This document shows, piece by piece, positions 63,720-64,000 of a DNA stretch of 64,000 nt. How positions within the stretch are numbered: position 1 is the stretch's first letter; the number at the start of each line of letters is the position of its first letter. Under the pieces are notes generated by a model. It ran no database searches and was not told the origin of the DNA. It was given only the letters and a program-made list of their open reading frames with translations. The DNA comes from Moritella marina ATCC 15381 (GTDB taxonomy: Bacteria; Pseudomonadota; Gammaproteobacteria; Enterobacterales; Moritellaceae): the NCBI RefSeq assembly GCF_008931805.1, contig NZ_CP044399.1:992001-1056000 (forward strand). Reading direction: 5' to 3'. Position numbers and translations under genes: made by a program.

Positions 63720-64000
63720 TTGCAAGGATTAATCGCACAATATACCGATGCTAATGAAGATAGCCGCCTTACTCGGCAGTTCATTGCGCAAATGGAATTT
63801 GATACCACGATGGACGTGTTGAAAACGTATCTAGTTCCTGAAGTAAAAGTCATTGAACTTGGCGCTGCTACGGGACGTTATTCGCTTAACTTCGCCAAAA
63901 TGGGTTATGATACAACGGCTGTTGAATTGGTTCCTGACCAAGTTAATATTTTGCGACGTAAAGCCAAAGATCAAGGTTTAACACTTTCTATTCATGAAGG
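63720..64000 (+). CDS. SAM-dependent methyltransferase, cut by the window edge
   Basis: About 93 codons to the edge. The SAM-binding motif I is VIELGAATGRYSLNFAKMGY and motif post-I is TTAVELVPDQV, typical of class I methyltransferases. The N-terminus QGLIAQYTDANEDSRLTRQF precedes it. The TTG at 63720 is favoured by GGAGG 5 nt upstream; an in-frame ATG at 63708 lacks a ribosome site. Substrate unknown and the C-terminus lies outside the window. Confidence 0.8.
   Translation, partial: MQGLIAQYTDANEDSRLTRQFIAQMEFDTTMDVLKTYLVPEVKVIELGAATGRYSLNFAKMGYDTTAVELVPDQVNILRRKAKDQGLTLSIHE

Overview
The window is 64 kb of chromosome from a marine gammaproteobacterium. Protein resemblance, gene order (yejK/yejLM, kbl-tdh, pntAB, prp and thi operons), AT-rich spacers and a fatty-acid desaturase suggest a cold-adapted member of Alteromonadales/Vibrionales; Moritella is my best guess, but that is inference from memory. 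No rRNA, tRNA, CRISPR array, transposase or integrase gene was seen.

Layout. 1-6.5 kb: edge-truncated LysR regulator, threonine degradation (kbl-tdh), fatty-acid desaturase, inosine-guanosine kinase. 6.6-16 kb: PBP4 (dacB), a GIY-YIG protein, a GMC oxidoreductase, a PPP phosphatase, the yejM-yejL/yejK cluster and a phasin-like protein. 16.2-16.4 kb: the orphan 3' end of a vanished minus-strand gene that still has its terminator. 16.5-20.3 kb: a Dabb protein and the divergent metE/metR pair with a MetR box. 20.4-25.2 kb: a double-receiver protein, a repeat-tailed lipoprotein and a two-component pair, all on the minus strand. 26.5-29.6 kb: pntAB, with an unusual Ala-rich N-terminal extension on PntB.

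29.5-36.2 kb is the accessory part of the window. The 3' end of pntB occurs three times: the intact gene end (copy A, 29540-29648), a near-identical copy with its terminator (copy B, 34784-34891), and a diverged copy (copy C, 36179-36226). A four-gene AT-rich block lies between A and B: a 136-aa orphan, a HEPN/Toprim-N-type protein, and two coiled-coil membrane proteins. A single lipoprotein gene lies between B and C. This looks like two units inserted in succession at the pntB 3' end, each regenerating the end of the gene. The first unit is a candidate defence cassette and is the best lead in the window.

36.4-45.7 kb: aspC, an OFA-family MFS transporter, a small outer-membrane protein, PBP1b (mrcB) with a TPR lipoprotein resembling the PBP1b activator LpoP, a cNMP/CBS/DUF294 protein and a DnaQ-like exonuclease. 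45.8-50.3 kb: a TPP-riboswitch-led thiamine-pyrimidine salvage operon, thiD-thiZ-thiX-thiY-tenA. 50.5-52.1 kb: a BCCT betaine/choline transporter. 52.6-59.5 kb: the methylcitrate operon (GntR regulator, prpB, prpC, acnD, prpF) with a perfect palindromic operator at its head. 59.6-64 kb: small envelope proteins, a GNAT acetyltransferase, a LysE exporter, a GGDEF protein, and a methyltransferase cut by the right edge.
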